A DNA stretch of 6,056 bases from CAZGZD01 sp964530005 (GTDB taxonomy: Bacteria > Patescibacteriota > Microgenomatia > UBA1406 > GWC2-37-13), in assembly GCA_964530005.1 (NCBI GenBank), contig CAZGZD010000034.1, positions 1 to 6,056 on the forward strand, read 5' to 3'. This document shows positions 5,835 to 6,056 of this stretch, one piece after another; position 1 is the first letter of the stretch; each line of letters starts with the position of its first letter. The notes under the pieces are model-generated. The model was not told where the DNA came from and made no database searches. It worked only from the letters and a program-made list of their open reading frames with translations. The position numbers and the translations under genes are program-made.

Positions 5835-6056
5835 ATGGCACTTCAAACTATAAATCCGGCAACTGGTGAGCTCATTCAAGAGTTTAAAGAAATGGGCAAA
5901 GATGAGATTAATGAGGCGCTTGATACTTCAGTTGTCGCATACAAGGAGTGGAGAAATACTTCGTTTGAGACTCGTTCAAAGCTACTATTTAAGGTAGCCG
6001 CGGATCTTAGGAAGAATTCACTTGAGTACGGCCGGATTATCACACTTGAGATGGGT
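5835..6056 (+). CDS. NAD(P)-dependent aldehyde dehydrogenase, succinate-semialdehyde dehydrogenase-like, N-terminal part
   Basis: The ATG at 5835 opens a frame that stays open for 74 codons to the window edge. It begins MALQTINPATGELIQEF, the typical N-terminus of the aldehyde dehydrogenase superfamily, where NPATGE is especially common in succinate-semialdehyde dehydrogenases. AYKEWRNTSFETRSKLLFKVA, LRKNSLEYGRIITLEMG continue the usual first helices. A complete enzyme would be about 450-480 residues and oxidise an aldehyde such as succinate semialdehyde to the acid with NAD(P)+. The catalytic Cys, the Glu and the cofactor-binding region lie beyond the window, so substrate and cofactor cannot be judged. 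It starts 5 nt after the ThDP enzyme, almost certainly in the same operon, and there is no Shine-Dalgarno. Confidence 0.9.
   Translation, partial: MALQTINPATGELIQEFKEMGKDEINEALDTSVVAYKEWRNTSFETRSKLLFKVAADLRKNSLEYGRIITLEMG

Overview
The window carries six protein-coding genes, two of them cut by the window ends, arranged as two divergent blocks around an intergenic region of about 115 bp (1254-1369). Base composition is moderately AT-rich by eye. TGA and TAA both serve as stops and no gene needs a recoded TGA. None of the genes has a convincing Shine-Dalgarno sequence. Tight packing, weak or absent leaders, a small XRE regulator overlapping a small membrane protein, and a reduced sugar-oxidation gene set together suggest a streamlined bacterium. 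A Patescibacteria/CPR (Parcubacteria-like) genome is my best guess, but this is inference and was not tested by phylogeny.

Left block, minus strand, read right to left: a mechanosensitive channel of the MscS family (390-1253), then an XRE/Cro-type HTH regulator of 68 residues (131-337), then the start of a small membrane protein (1-134) whose ATG overlaps the regulator's TGA. The regulator has a near-consensus sigma-70 promoter in the gap after mscS. It lies so close to the ATG that the mRNA should be leaderless or nearly so.

Right block, plus strand, apparently one operon: a single-chain fusion of glucose-6-phosphate dehydrogenase and 6-phosphogluconate dehydrogenase (1370-3766); a membrane-anchored DUF192 protein overlapping its 3' end (3744-4175); an acetolactate-synthase-like ThDP enzyme (4180-5829); and the N-terminal 74 codons of an NAD(P)-dependent aldehyde dehydrogenase of the succinate-semialdehyde dehydrogenase type (5835-6056, runs off the end). 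The joins are a 23-nt overlap and gaps of 4 and 5 nt.

Taken together, the right block looks like a carbon-oxidation and reductant-supply operon. The fusion would yield two NAD(P)H per glucose-6-phosphate with no lactonase gene alongside. The ThDP enzyme plus aldehyde dehydrogenase repeats the gene pair known in cyanobacteria as 2-oxoglutarate decarboxylase plus succinate-semialdehyde dehydrogenase, where the decarboxylase had also been annotated as acetolactate synthase. The two most interesting points are the zwf-gnd fusion and this possible re-reading of the 'acetolactate synthase'. I saw no tRNA, rRNA, CRISPR array, insertion sequence or convincing rho-independent terminator.
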